The notes: generated by a model from the sequence alone, not told the origin. 64,000 bases of DNA from JAHBVL01 sp963712055 (GCA_963712055.1 CAVQGN010000008.1:12287-76286); one strand, 5' to 3'. Positions 43,951-53,640 are shown, counted from the first letter of the stretch. Made by a program: numbers and translations.

Positions 43951-45272
43951 TAGTTCTTCGACGTCGATGTCAGTGCCGTCTTCTTTCGCCTGCAGTAGTA
44001 CTTCTTCAGGTACAGGCTGCCGGTCGGGTCTTTCACATAGTTCCTGACCGTGATCGTCGTTGTTTGGCCCTCGACAATGGTGAATGGAGCCGAGACACCA
44101 GAGATCACTTCCTTGATGATGTGATCACCCGCCGGAAGTGGCGTGGAGAACTCACCAGTCGTGGCATCGGTCGAAACCGTGATCGCATCGGCTTGGACAC
44201 CAAACGGCCAGATCTCAAAGGTCGCAGCACCTGGTACGCAGCTATCGCCACCCGCCGGAACGACCGGATTGTCAACATCGATCTCGGTGTTGTTCACCTC
44301 ACCCGGACAGTAATACTTCATCAGGTCGAGGTAACCCGGATACTCGCAGATGTTCTCGCTTGTGCAGTCACCATTCGGGTATTCCGTGCAGTCGGAATCC
44401 TCGCAGCAACCGCCGTCGAGCGGAAAGACGCAAAAGTCACCTACGCCATTCGGATCGCCTGACGGACAGCAATCACTCGGCGGAGGACAGAGCGAAACGA
44501 ATCCGCACAGGTTGTCCTGGCAGGTGCCTCGAGCGCACACGCCGCCACAATCCTCATCGACGCAACAATCGCCGGCCACGCACGTGTTGTCGCAACAAAC
44601 TTCGCCCGAACCGCAGTCTGCGGTGGTGTCGCAGTAATTGCAAGCAGGAATACCGGTCGAGTCACACGTTCCGTTGCAGCAGATGCCTTCCGCAAAACTG
44701 TTGGCAGGATCGAAACAGATCGAATCATCCAGCGACTCGTCGGTTTCGCACACACCGTCACCGCACTTCTGGCACGGTCCGCAGCAGCCAAACTCGCAAA
44801 CGACGCGATCGGAGGCACAGCAGTCACCGTTGCCTGCGCACTGGGAATCCGAGGGGCAGCAGTTGCCGTTCGGGCCCTCACAGATGACGGTTCCGCTCGA
44901 ATCACACGTTCCTTCGCAGCAGACGCCTGACGCGTAGCTGTTGTCGGGATCGAAACAGGTACCACCGGTTATCGGGACGCATACATCACCTGAGCAGACC
45001 TCGCAGGGACCACAGCAGCCGGTCGCGCACGGATCGCGATCGTCGCACAGCAGCCAGCCGTTTCCGGCGCACTGTTCGATCCGCGCAGCAGTTGCCGTTT
45101 CCGCCTGACACTGAATTCGTCCAGGGCAGGCTTGGCACGTCCCACCGTCACAGGTCAGACCACCGCAGCGTCGCCGTTCGAAGCAACCATTGCCCGTCGC
45201 CACAACAGGCGCCGCTGACGCAAAGTGCGCAGAGGCTCCACAGCCTGGCAAGATCGATGGGTATGAGCACAC
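43950..45272 (-). CDS. Cys-rich secreted protein, middle segment (frameshifted gene)
   Basis: About 440 codons with repeated cysteine modules such as CFDPDNSYASGVCCEGTCDS, CFDPANSFAEGICCNGTCDS and CCGPCEVCSGDVC, then a SpaA-like domain (GAATFEIWPFGVQADAITVS). Near its end the reading leaves the expected path: after KKYYC the next 14 codons make sense only in the neighbouring frame (QAKEDGTDIDVEE-like), and a TAG appears. One deleted and one inserted base would restore a continuous protein into 43488-43950. The same modules occur in the genes at 55220 and 62262. The product should be extracellular. Confidence 0.75.
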   Translation of the reverse strand: MCSYPSILPGCGASAHFASAAPVVATGNGCFERRRCGGLTCDGGTCQACPGRIQCQAETATAARIEQCAGNGWLLCDDRDPCATGCCGPCEVCSGDVCVPITGGTCFDPDNSYASGVCCEGTCDSSGTVICEGPNGNCCPSDSQCAGNGDCCASDRVVCEFGCCGPCQKCGDGVCETDESLDDSICFDPANSFAEGICCNGTCDSTGIPACNYCDTTADCGSGEVCCDNTCVAGDCCVDEDCGGVCARGTCQDNLCGFVSLCPPPSDCCPSGDPNGVGDFCVFPLDGGCCEDSDCTEYPNGDCTSENICEYPGYLDLMKYYCPGEVNNTEIDVDNPVVPAGGDSCVPGAATFEIWPFGVQADAITVSTDATTGEFSTPLPAGDHIIKEVISGVSAPFTIVEGQTTTITVRNYVKDPTGSLYLKKYYCRRKKTALTSTSKN

Positions 45273-45320
45273 ACCGTTGGTACACTGCTAGGGTGCATGG
45301 CAACGAGTTCGGTGCAATCC

Positions 45321-45656
45321 TCACCGTAAAACATTCATCGTCATCATCTCGTCGTCCGCTGAGGGACCGACATCATTCGTGGCGGCACAAAAACCGCTGT
45401 CGCAGAAACTGCCAGGAGCGCAATCAAGATCGCTGCAGCAATCACCGGCCGGCGGACAGAGTCCACCACAGCCATCATCGCCACAAGCGTTGTCGGTACA
45501 GTCAGGCGTACAGGCTTCCTGCGCGCCAACGTGAATCCGGGGTATCCCTGCAGCGGCCGCAGCACCGGCGCCACCGAGCAGCCCCTTGAGAATCGACCGT
45601 CGACTGACCCCATTGGCCAGTTTTCTGGTCAAGTCATCGAAACCTCTTCCGTCCAT
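45321..45656 (-). CDS. Cys-rich secreted protein, N-terminal segment with Tat-type leader
   Basis: A 111-codon segment that starts MDGRGFDDLTRKLANGVSRR and continues SILKGLLGGAGAAAAAG, a twin-arginine-type export leader like those at 55220 and 62262. A Cys-rich stretch follows (CTPDCTDNACGDDGCGGLC). It stops at 45321, but CTNGVCSYP-type coding sense resumes downstream in the same frame. Between about 45180 and 45330 at least two short stretches make sense only in other frames. Most likely one gene with the next two segments. Confidence 0.7.
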   Translation of the reverse strand: MDGRGFDDLTRKLANGVSRRSILKGLLGGAGAAAAAGIPRIHVGAQEACTPDCTDNACGDDGCGGLCPPAGDCCSDLDCAPGSFCDSGFCAATNDVGPSADDEMMTMNVLR

Positions 45657-45884
45657 TTGACCTCCCCTTCCGGGCGTTGTGAATCAACGCTCTGATTCGC
45701 TGAAACCCTTACCCGGTCAGTGTACCAAAGAAAGAACGTTTCTGGGGAAGAATCAGCAAGAGATCCGACGAGAATTTGTCGACGAATCTCGCGAACGTAC
45801 GTGCGTCTTCTTGGAGGTGGGGCATTGATTTGACACCGCAGGTCAAACCATCGGTTGTGTCGGCCAGGACCCACCTTCACGTGA

Positions 45885-46165
45885 CCCCCGGGTTGAAACC
45901 GGGGGCTAAGACATCCGTGTTCGCGGCCGTGGTGTGTTAGCCCAACGTTTCAACGTTGGGTCGAGGGTTGCAATCGGTCAATCCGTTGGCACCCCCGGGT
46001 TGAAACCGGGGGCTAAGACATCCGTGTTCGCGGCCGTGATGTGTTAGCCCAACGTTTCAACGTTGGGTCGAGGGTTGCAATCGGTCAATCCGCTCAAACC
46101 CCCCGGTTGAAACCGGGGGCTAACACATCCGTGTTGGCGACTGTGATGTTTTCGCCAACGTTGGG
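45885..46165. repeat. REP/BIME-like palindrome array, left of transposase
   Basis: Three units with a 107-bp period (starts near 45885, 45992, 46099). Each unit has a palindrome CCCCCGGTTGAAACCGGGGG (the first two carry CGGGTT), then CTAA(G/C)ACATCCGTGTT, and then a second palindrome CCCAACGTTTCAACGTTGGG in the opposite arrangement. The third unit is truncated. This is the layout of paired REP sequences (BIMEs). Confidence 0.93.
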
Positions 46166-46250
46166 TCTTGCCAACCAATGCAACCGCAATCCATGTACGC
46201 TGCAGCGCACGAAAAGGAATGCAAGGCCGTCACGTGAACAAAAGGAGACG

Positions 46251-46712
46251 ATGGTGTCCTATTGGAGAACGTATTACCACCTGATCTGGACGACCAAAAA
46301 TCGGGAACCGTTGCTGTTCGGTGATCGGATCGCGATGCTGCAGCAAGCGATTCATGTCAAAGCGCGTGACCTCAAAGCCTTCACCCATGGGATCGGCTGG
46401 ATGCCGGATCATGTGCACGTTGCCATCTCGATTCCGCCCTCGATCTCGGTCAGCGAGTGTGTCCACCAGCTCAAAGGATCATCCTCCCGCTTTCTGAACA
46501 CGACGCCAGCATCCAGCAACCTGGGATGGTTCGGCTGGCAATCGGAGTACGGTGTGCTGACGTTCGGAGAGCGCTCGCTGGATTCGGTGGTCCGTTATCT
46601 TGAGAATCAGCACGCCCACCATCTGGCGGGAAACCTCTGGATGTCGTTCGAATCTCTGACTGACAACGAATCGGATCGATGGGGAGGGTCATCCGTCAAA
46701 AAGCCCGGTTGA
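46251..46712 (+). CDS. REP-associated tyrosine transposase (RAYT, Y1 family)
   Basis: A 153-residue IS200-like Y1 single-strand DNA transposase. AAAGGAG lies just before the ATG. The HUH motif is MPDHVHVAIS; the catalytic Tyr is in VVRYLENQHAHH; the start YHLIWTTKNREPLLFGD is typical. It is flanked on both sides by REP palindromes and its stop codon lies inside a degenerate REP half (near 46703-46722). Such enzymes cut and rejoin REP hairpins and are thought to spread or maintain them. No IS200-type TnpB is present. Confidence 0.92.
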   Translation: MVSYWRTYYHLIWTTKNREPLLFGDRIAMLQQAIHVKARDLKAFTHGIGWMPDHVHVAISIPPSISVSECVHQLKGSSSRFLNTTPASSNLGWFGWQSEYGVLTFGERSLDSVVRYLENQHAHHLAGNLWMSFESLTDNESDRWGGSSVKKPG

Positions 46713-47018
46713 AATGTTGGGTCAATCCGTTGGAACCCCCGGTTGAAACCGGGGGCTAACACATCCGTGTTGGCGGCTGTGATGTGTTAGCCCAACGTTT
46801 CAACGTTGGGTCGAGCGTTGCAATCGGTCAATCCGCTCAACCCCCGGTTGAAACCGGGGGCTAACACATCCGTGTTGGCGCCGTGATGTCTTAGCCCAGC
46901 GTTTCAACGTTGGGGCGTTGCAGGATCGTTCGGTCCATTTCACCCCCGGTTGAAACCGGGGGCTAACACATCCGTGTTGGCAGCCGTGATGTCTTAGCCC
47001 AACGTTTCAACGCTGGGC
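46704..47018. repeat. REP/BIME-like palindrome array, right of transposase
   Basis: A degenerate half unit (GCCCGGTTGAAATGTTGGGT) followed by three full units (starts near 46736, 46841, 46943) with the same two palindromes and ACATCCGTGTT spacer as the left array. Orientation of all units is the same on both sides of the transposase. Confidence 0.93.
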
Positions 47019-47045
47019 TTTCTCGCTGCAGGATTCCGGACCGAT

Positions 47046-48854
47046 CTAGAGTTCAACCAGTCCCAATCGCACCGATGATTCTCCCCAGCGCGAAGCGTCG
47101 GATGGTTTGCTGACGTGCTCTTCGATGTCGACGATCCTGACCTGGCGAGTAACGGGTTCGGTATCGAAATCGATATCGGCGAACGAGACGCTTTGACCGC
47201 TCTGCCAGGCGGTCCAGAGGGCTTCGATCTGCTCGCGACCACTCCGGACCGCCAGGGAACCGTCGCGTTGAATGACCCGTTCCTGCGCCATGATCTGCAG
47301 CGACCATCTCCGCCGTCGTGCAGGTTGATCAAAGATTGCGTACTCCGCCCAGACCCCGGTCAGCACCGGCGCCCAATCTGACACCGATGTCCATTCGACC
47401 TGAATCTGCAAAAAACGGGAAAGTGCTGCAGCCGACGTCAGATCGGCACGCAAGACGATAGTTCGATCCTCTGGATCAGCGGTGGTCAGACTGTCGGCGA
47501 TGATCCAGGTCGTACCGCCATCGACCGAATAGCGAAGCGTCAGGCTGACCGGATCGGTCGAGGCGGCGTTGCCCCGAACCACCGGTGTCGCAAACACCGC
47601 CCCAAGCGCCCGCCAGGCTTTGTCGGCGTCGCGCTGGCCAGCGTCGAGCAACGACGTCACGAACGTTCCGCTGGAGGCATAGCCATGGTAGACGGGATCG
47701 CGGTGGATCATCCGATAGATGTCGTAGGCGACCGCGCTGTCACCATTGCGGAATGCCACGAGGTCGATGTTGCCCGCACCGGCCAGGTGAACGGGCCAGA
47801 TCCGCGCTGCCGCCGTGGTCGATTTCATCAGCCACCACCCAGTGCCATCGAATGCCCAGACTTCATACACGCCAGCGCGATTGCGCAGCGACACGACCAG
47901 CACATTCCCGGCAATCGTGCCGCCGTAGCAGGTCCGGCCCTCGAGACCGGTCGAACGCCAGCCCTGTTTGGTGGAACCACCATTCGGGTTCCATTCCATC
48001 ACCTGACCGTTGAGCCATGTATAGAGTTTTCCGCCAAACGACGCGAGAAAGAGAAAGTCGTCGGTTTCCGACCAGGCCCCATGCGAAAAGAGGGGGTCTG
48101 GTTCGCCGATCCATTTGCCGGTGGCGGGATCAGCCCGTCCGCCGAGCAACCAGAGCGCTGATCGGGTCGCGATCACCGCCCGGCCACCATGAATCGCCAT
48201 GTTTGTCACGGGCGAATCGAGTTCGCGGGTATCGACTCCGCCACCAGTGGTCAGTTTGAGCACGCTTTCATTGCCAGGGGTCGGATCGGCGGCGATCAAA
48301 CGGTTCGCGTAACCAACGATCCACGATCCCTTGAGACCAGAAGCGAGGGTGGTCACCGCCAGCGTGAGGGTGTCGATCAACCGGATATCGAGACCATTGC
48401 CGGTCGCAATCGCGATCTTGCCCCCGTACCAGGCGAGACTGGAGATCACCTGACCCGCTCCAAGATCAGCAACCTGTGTCAGCGATCCCCAACTGGTCGT
48501 GTCCAGACCGACCGAGCGATAGAGATAGCGACCGATACCGAGATAGACATGGTTGCCAACCGTCAATGCATGGACACGTTGCGTATTCGAAACGGGTTGG
48601 ACGATCGAATCGACATGGGTTCCCGACCAGGGCCAGGGTTCGACTCCCTGTCCGAAAAACGCGGGTCCGACCCCTGATCCATCCCAGGAGGTATCACGTT
48701 CGAGCTGGAGCGCGCGCCGCTGCCCGCCAACGAAATCGTTGATGACGACGCGACCGGTTCGTCCTTCCGGAAGACCATCCGAACTCCGTCGATATGAACC
48801 GGGAATAAGGGTGTAGGGGTTTCCGGCAAGTTCGATATCGGCAATCTGGGGCAT
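47046..48854 (-). CDS. Phage-type virion structural protein (tail-like)
   Basis: A 602-residue protein from the ATG at 48854 (AAGGAG 6 nt upstream). The middle part has repeats of the type GGKIAIATGNGLDIRLIDT, GNHVYLGIGRYLYRS and GGKLYTWLNGQVMEWN, resembling a beta-propeller. The C-terminal 100 residues (QIMAQERVIQRDGSLAVRSG, FADIDFDTEPVTRQVRIVDI) resemble tail proteins of siphoviruses. No signal peptide. It lies on the same strand as the other phage-type genes. The virion role is inferred from style and context. Confidence 0.6.
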   Translation of the reverse strand: MPQIADIELAGNPYTLIPGSYRRSSDGLPEGRTGRVVINDFVGGQRRALQLERDTSWDGSGVGPAFFGQGVEPWPWSGTHVDSIVQPVSNTQRVHALTVGNHVYLGIGRYLYRSVGLDTTSWGSLTQVADLGAGQVISSLAWYGGKIAIATGNGLDIRLIDTLTLAVTTLASGLKGSWIVGYANRLIAADPTPGNESVLKLTTGGGVDTRELDSPVTNMAIHGGRAVIATRSALWLLGGRADPATGKWIGEPDPLFSHGAWSETDDFLFLASFGGKLYTWLNGQVMEWNPNGGSTKQGWRSTGLEGRTCYGGTIAGNVLVVSLRNRAGVYEVWAFDGTGWWLMKSTTAAARIWPVHLAGAGNIDLVAFRNGDSAVAYDIYRMIHRDPVYHGYASSGTFVTSLLDAGQRDADKAWRALGAVFATPVVRGNAASTDPVSLTLRYSVDGGTTWIIADSLTTADPEDRTIVLRADLTSAAALSRFLQIQVEWTSVSDWAPVLTGVWAEYAIFDQPARRRRWSLQIMAQERVIQRDGSLAVRSGREQIEALWTAWQSGQSVSFADIDFDTEPVTRQVRIVDIEEHVSKPSDASRWGESSVRLGLVEL

Positions 48855-48971
48855 CCGATTCTCCTTCCTCACTAAATAGAAGACTCACGATGGGGTAGCG
48901 GGTGGCACACGTCGTTGGCAGCGCCGCCGATTCAGGTACCATCCGCATAGACACGATCCAGGGGAAATCCT

Positions 48972-50232
48972 TTGACCGAGACCGCGACCAGCAAAGCGCT
49001 CGATCTTTCGCCAGATTCGAAGCGGATCCTCTTCTGGATCTGCGTGTTGATCGCGGCGAATCAGATCGGATTTGGTCTGATCATCCCGGTGACAGCGCTT
49101 TACGCCGAGAGATTTCGGTGTCAGCAAGACCGCGATCGGTTTGACGATCGCGGTCTACGGTCTGGCCCGTTTCGTGGCCAACGTGCCGGCAGGACAACTG
49201 GCCGATCGACGCGGACGCAAGTTCACCCTGGCGCTTGGCGGAGCGGTGACGGTGGTTGGGTCGGTGCTCTGTGCGCTGGCCCCGAGTTACGCCATTTTTC
49301 TGGTCGCGCGATTCATCAACGGGGCGGGCGCGGCGATCGTGCTGACTGGCGGGCAGATCGTGGCGGCAGACATCTCCTCGCCGGAGAATCGCGGTCGCGT
49401 GATGGCGATCTACCAGGGCGTTTTTCTTTCGGCGGTCGCGATTGGCGCCTATCCCGGCGGCTGGATGGCCACCCATATTGGACTGAGCAGTCCGTTCTGG
49501 GCGAATGCTGTGCTGGCTGGAGTGGTCACGGTGCTGGCGCTGCTTTTCGTGCCGGAAACGAAACCGGCCGTGCTGACAACAGCGCTCACCAAGGTTTCCG
49601 CCAAACTCAATGTGCGCCAGCAACTCGCGCTGCTGGTCTCGATCCCCGGATTTCTCCTGGTCAGCGTGGTCAGTTTCGTCAATTTCTTCGCCCGGACCGG
49701 CGGAGTGTTCAACGTGATTCCGCTTTTCGCGGAAGAAACCATCGGTCTCCGACCCGACCAGATCGGTCTTGGAATCACGCTGGTGACGATCACTGGGGTC
49801 GTGCTCGTATATCCCTCCGGAATGCTGGTCGACCGCCTTGGCCGCAAGGGGGTGATCGTGGTGTCGACCATGATCGCCGGCACGGGGATGGTGCTCTTTG
49901 CGCTGGCAGGCAGTTTTTCCGCGTTTCTCCTCGCGTCCGCTATCTGGGGCGTCGGCGCCGGGGTATCGGGCGCAGCGCCGGCGGCCTATGTCGCGGACCT
50001 CGCACCGCGGGGGATGACCGCGCCAGCATTGAGCATCTATCGCACCATCGCCGATTTCGGTTATGTGATGGGGCCGCTCCTGCTCGGTCTCCTCTCCGAT
50101 CTGTCGAGTTCGAGAACGGCGTTGGTTTTCACCGCCGCGCTCCTCGTCCTTTCCGGAACCACGTTTCTCCTCCGCGCTCCAGAAACATTGCCACAACCGG
50201 TGATGACCCCGTCTCCATCTCCACCTCCGTGA
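48972..50232 (+). CDS. MFS transporter, split by one frameshift
   Basis: A major facilitator efflux-type transporter. The first helix is read from a TTG at 48972 (AGGGG upstream): FWICVLIAANQIGFGLIIPV. At about 49109-49112 (AGATTTCGGT) the reading must move by one base, after which GVSKTAIGLTIAVYGLARFV and the MFS loop ADRRGRKFTLALGG follow and continue with 11 more helices to the stop at 50232. One extra T in TTT would explain the break. Downstream, 66 nt away, is an LLM oxidoreductase gene. The intact-frame part alone starts at 49141. Confidence 0.85.
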
Positions 50233-50297
50233 TCACACCGTCTGGTGCTACAGTCAAATCGCGATCTACGGAACGACGAAAGCACGAGGAGAGACTG

Positions 50298-51161
50298 ATG
50301 AGCAACTTCCGGTGGGGAATCAAAACGTCACCACAACACACGACTTACGACGCCATTCTCTCGGTCTGGCAGGAAGCCGACGCGAATCCTGCGTTTGAAC
50401 ATGCCTGGCTGTTCGACCATTTCAATCCGATCCAGGGTGAACTCGACGGTCCCTGTTTCGAAGGCTGGACCATGCTCTCGGCCTTAGCCGCCCAGACATC
50501 CCGTTTGCGTCTCGGACTCATGGTTGCGGGCAACACCTATCGTCACCCTGCTGTCCACGCGCATATGGCGGCGACGGTCGATGTCATCTCCGGTGGGCGG
50601 CTCGATTTTGGCGTCGGCGCTGGCTGGAACGTCTATGAACATGAAAGCATGGGGATACCGCTCTATCCACCCGGTGAACGAATCCGGCGACTCGGCGAAG
50701 CCTGCGAGATCACCCGCCGTCTTTTCACCCAGCCGCTGACCGATTTCGACGGCCAGTACTATCACCTCGACCAAGCACGACTCGAACCGAAACCGATCCA
50801 GAAACCCTATCCACCTTTTGTCATCGGCGGTAGCGGCGAGCAACTGACGCTGCGGGTCGTGGCGGAGTACGCTGACATCTGGAACTTCACGGGTCCCGAT
50901 CCGAGCATTTATCCACACAAGATCGCCGTTCTGCGCGAGCACTGCGCCACGATTGGTCGCAATCCTGACGAAATCGAGTTTTCGGTTCAGGTCAGGATTG
51001 ACCCCAATGATCTGAATCCGACGATCGACGCTCTCCAGTTCTACATCGACAACGGCGCATCCCATTTCATTCTGATGCTGACCTATCCCTACCCTGACGA
51101 CATCGTCGCGCGGCTGGCCGAGGAGGTCGTGGGAGTCATCGAAAGCCGAAACGGCCAATAG
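50298..51161 (+). CDS. LLM-class (F420-type) flavin-dependent oxidoreductase
   Basis: A 287-residue luciferase-like monooxygenase-fold protein with GAGGAG 6 nt before its ATG. Family marks: WLFDHFNPIQG, LRLGLMVAGNTYRHPAVHA, VDVISGGRLDFGVGAGWN and PYPPFVIGGSGEQLTLRVVA. Chloroflexota and actinobacterial members of this subgroup normally use coenzyme F420. Substrate unknown. It follows the MFS gene and may be co-transcribed with it. Confidence 0.9.
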   Translation: MSNFRWGIKTSPQHTTYDAILSVWQEADANPAFEHAWLFDHFNPIQGELDGPCFEGWTMLSALAAQTSRLRLGLMVAGNTYRHPAVHAHMAATVDVISGGRLDFGVGAGWNVYEHESMGIPLYPPGERIRRLGEACEITRRLFTQPLTDFDGQYYHLDQARLEPKPIQKPYPPFVIGGSGEQLTLRVVAEYADIWNFTGPDPSIYPHKIAVLREHCATIGRNPDEIEFSVQVRIDPNDLNPTIDALQFYIDNGASHFILMLTYPYPDDIVARLAEEVVGVIESRNGQ

Positions 51162-51169
51162 CAGTACAG

Positions 51170-51440
51170 AGTGAACGGAAACCAGGAGTCAATCGGGCGC
51201 TGGCCGGTGCCCTGATCGTCGCGACGGTTTTTCTGATCGTCGAGATCATCGGTGGACTGGTCACTGGATTGCGCATGTCACGCTGCAACCTGAAATCCCT
51301 CATGACCATAGCGGTGGCGTGTTTGATGGCTGCTCAATCGATTCCGGGCGTGGTCGCGAGGCTTGCCTCACCTATCTCTCGCATGAGCAACGAGCGGAGC
51401 TCGAGCACGCGGGGCATCAACACTCGTCCGCGCTAGACAC
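51170..51440 (+). pseudogene. Remnant of a cation diffusion facilitator gene
   Basis: Between the LLM gene and the phage-type gene, one frame gives NRALAGALIVATVFLIVEII + GGLVTG (from 51191), very like the first helix of CDF metal exporters. A second frame then gives IAHVTLQPE (from about 51271), like the C-terminal domain end of the same family. Everything between is missing, so this looks like a CDF gene with a large internal deletion. Short and judged by eye. Confidence 0.35.
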
Positions 51441-51768
51441 GGGTTCGCCAGGTCGTGAAGGCATAGACGCGGCGACATCGACAGTTTGGGTGCAAGGGCG
51501 GAAACGGGCCTTCTCCAGTCGGCCAGACCCGGCCAGCATATGGACCGCAGACCGGGCAAACCCGTTCATCGAACGCTGTCACCCACCGGGTCCAAAGCAA
51601 CGCTTCGACCTCCCGGTTTTCCGTCGGCTGCCGGGCAATCACCGCCGCGCCAGCGACCGCCAATCCGGCAACCTGATTCCACCACGCTGGTGCAGTCACG
51701 CTTGCGCGAATCGCTTCACTTCGCCGCGCAACGACCCGACCGTCACCGTTGTCCCATCCAATTGGCAT
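51433..51768 (-). CDS. Phage head-morphogenesis-type protein fragment
   Basis: A 111-residue protein from the ATG at 51768 (GGAGA upstream). Its second half, FDERVCPVCGPYAGRVWP and PPLHPNCRCRRVYAF, is the C-terminal signature of Mu gpF/SPP1 gp7-like minor head proteins (DxxVCxxC...HPNCRC). Full-length family members are longer (often 250 or more residues), so this is a truncated or minimal version. Two nested longer starts run into the antisense secreted-protein gene. Confidence 0.65.
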   Translation of the reverse strand: MPIGWDNGDGRVVARRSEAIRASVTAPAWWNQVAGLAVAGAAVIARQPTENREVEALLWTRWVTAFDERVCPVCGPYAGRVWPTGEGPFPPLHPNCRCRRVYAFTTWRTRV

Positions 51769-51874
51769 GTGCTCTCCATTTTCCTGACCTCGACGTGCAA
51801 ACCATGACAATCGCGAATCAGTCATGTATATAAGGACTGGTCTCGCCGTCGTCTGTCGCACCGGAGAAGTCTCC

Positions 51875-52921
51875 ATGTTTCGATCTGCACACAAACAAGG
51901 TCGTCTGCTGCTCATCGCATTGGTGCTGCTTGCCACCGCAGCCTGGGCCGTCGCCCCACGTGCAATCGCGCAGAACGACGAAGTCACCGTGATCCCAGTG
52001 ATCGCGACCTTCACCAAACTCCAGATCGATGGCGCCGGTGATGCCACGATCTCGATCGGCGACACGCCGTCGATCACGATCACTGCCTCTCCGACCTTGC
52101 AGGATCTGATCAATGTCAGTGAAGGCGATGGCACCCTGACGGTCGGGTTCATCGAAGGAACCGTGCTCGATGCAATCGGTCAGGCCGACATCCAGTACAA
52201 CATCGTGGCGACCTCGCTCGATACAATCAACCTCTCCGGTTCAGTTAACGCAACCGTTGATCGATTGAGTGCCGAATCCCTGACCCTGGGCCTGACAACA
52301 CTTGCGGAAATCGAGATCGACGAACTCGATGTCCAGACACTTGATGCCAAGCTCGATTTCGCTTCAACCGCTCATCTGAGTGGGAGAGCTGATACCCAGA
52401 CAGTTGAGGTCCTCAAAGGATCGTCCTACGATGCGGCCGGCCTCGATACAGGCTCAACCGCCATCGATCTGAGTGAGGTTTCCAGCGCCACCGTTCGGGT
52501 CCGGGAAACGCTCTCGGGGTCGGTGGCAAGTGGATCGACTCTCGAGTACATCGGCGAAAATCCGGTGGTGACCGTTTCGACCTCGAGTCTCGGCTCGATC
52601 GCGGCCCTCCCATTTGCCCCGCTGCCGACTCCAGCTGCCACACCCGTGGCGGCGGCTCCGTCAGAGGTTTCGATCGATATCCGCGGTTTCGCTTTCGCTC
52701 CAGCGACGGCCACGGTCGCAGTCGGCGGCACAATCACCTGGACCAATCGCGACTTTCTGGTCCACGACGTTGCCAGTCTGCCCGCTGATACGCTCTTCCA
52801 TTCACCGATCCTGGCCAAGGGTTCATCGTTTTCGTTCACTGCCACCGAACCCGGCGTGATCGACTATTACTGCGCACTCCATCCGAGCATGGTCGGCCAG
52901 ATTGCGGTTGTCGAGCAGTAG
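51875..52921 (+). CDS. Secreted GIN-domain (DUF2807) protein fused to a cupredoxin
   Basis: A 348-residue protein from the ATG at 51875 with GGAG upstream. Signal peptide: RLLLIALVLLATAAWAVAPRAIA. Residues about 35-245 form a beta-solenoid-like GIN/DUF2807 domain (FTKLQIDGAGDATISIGDTP; TINLSGSVNATVDRLSAESL). After a Pro/Ala linker (PLPTPAATPVAAAP) a plastocyanin-like domain ends the protein: TWTNRDFLVHDVAS and YYCALHPSMVGQIAV provide the type-1 copper ligands His, Cys, His, Met. An extracellular copper protein on an adhesin-like stalk is suggested. Confidence 0.85.
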   Translation: MFRSAHKQGRLLLIALVLLATAAWAVAPRAIAQNDEVTVIPVIATFTKLQIDGAGDATISIGDTPSITITASPTLQDLINVSEGDGTLTVGFIEGTVLDAIGQADIQYNIVATSLDTINLSGSVNATVDRLSAESLTLGLTTLAEIEIDELDVQTLDAKLDFASTAHLSGRADTQTVEVLKGSSYDAAGLDTGSTAIDLSEVSSATVRVRETLSGSVASGSTLEYIGENPVVTVSTSSLGSIAALPFAPLPTPAATPVAAAPSEVSIDIRGFAFAPATATVAVGGTITWTNRDFLVHDVASLPADTLFHSPILAKGSSFSFTATEPGVIDYYCALHPSMVGQIAVVEQ

Positions 52922-52929
52922 TCGGGCCG

Positions 52930-53547
52930 CTACTCAGGTCCAAACCAGCTCCCACGAGCACGGCGCTGGCGAGCCGACATCATTCGATGCGCGGTCTGTG
53001 CATGATGATCACCAACTCTGGCCAGAGCGAGTCCGGCGCGTTCCAGGCCGCGCTTGCCTTGTTCGACCGACCGGCGTAGCAATGCCGAAGCAGTCGCCAA
53101 CAGGATGACGATGTCAACATCACCTGGTTCGACCGGCGCGGCAGCGACATCGTCGGTCGGCAGGGAACGGGCCATCAGGTAGTCGAGTTCCCAGGCTCCG
53201 CCCCTGGCCGGTCGATCGAACCAGAGTTTGCGATTCCAGAAGCGCCATCCCTGGTCGGTATCCGCCGTGATACCGGTCGACCCACCCCATGATGGCCGGA
53301 CCTCCCAGCCGCCTGGATCACGCACACGGAAAGGTTGCGCACCGGTTGGCAGGGTGGTGAGAGGCACAATCGTGTCACCCTCACTTACGGCCACCAGCAG
53401 CGTCCCTTCGGCGGGAAACCGGGAACCGAACTCGGCCATCGCCGTGGCCAGCAAATCATTCAGCGTCGCGTCGTCCCAGAGATAGGGCGCGACAGTATCT
53501 TCGAGCCGACGCCGAAGCATCGATCGCAGATCAGCACGTGTGATCAT
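52930..53547 (-). CDS. Phage head-tail adaptor-like protein
   Basis: A 205-residue protein whose start ITRADLRSMLRRRLEDT and DDATLNDLLATAMAEF is typical of phage gp6-like head-tail connector proteins, which join the portal to the tail. A strand-rich middle and a helical C-terminus (ASALLRRSVEQGKRGLERA) follow. It lies 93 nt downstream of the portal gene on the same strand, its expected neighbour in siphovirus maps. Confidence 0.7.
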   Translation of the reverse strand: MITRADLRSMLRRRLEDTVAPYLWDDATLNDLLATAMAEFGSRFPAEGTLLVAVSEGDTIVPLTTLPTGAQPFRVRDPGGWEVRPSWGGSTGITADTDQGWRFWNRKLWFDRPARGGAWELDYLMARSLPTDDVAAAPVEPGDVDIVILLATASALLRRSVEQGKRGLERAGLALARVGDHHAQTAHRMMSARQRRARGSWFGPE

Positions 53548-53640
53548 CGTTCCTTCTTCTATATAAATGTGAATACAACGATCGGATTGGCTCGCGGGCC
53601 AGAATCAGCTGCCTGGGGAGACACCAGTCGATCTCGATGC

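Noticed and set aside
48972..51161. A single 729-codon fused ORF
   Set aside because: It links the first MFS helix, an out-of-frame reading of the rest of the transporter, and the separate LLM oxidoreductase, which has its own ribosome-binding site at 50298.
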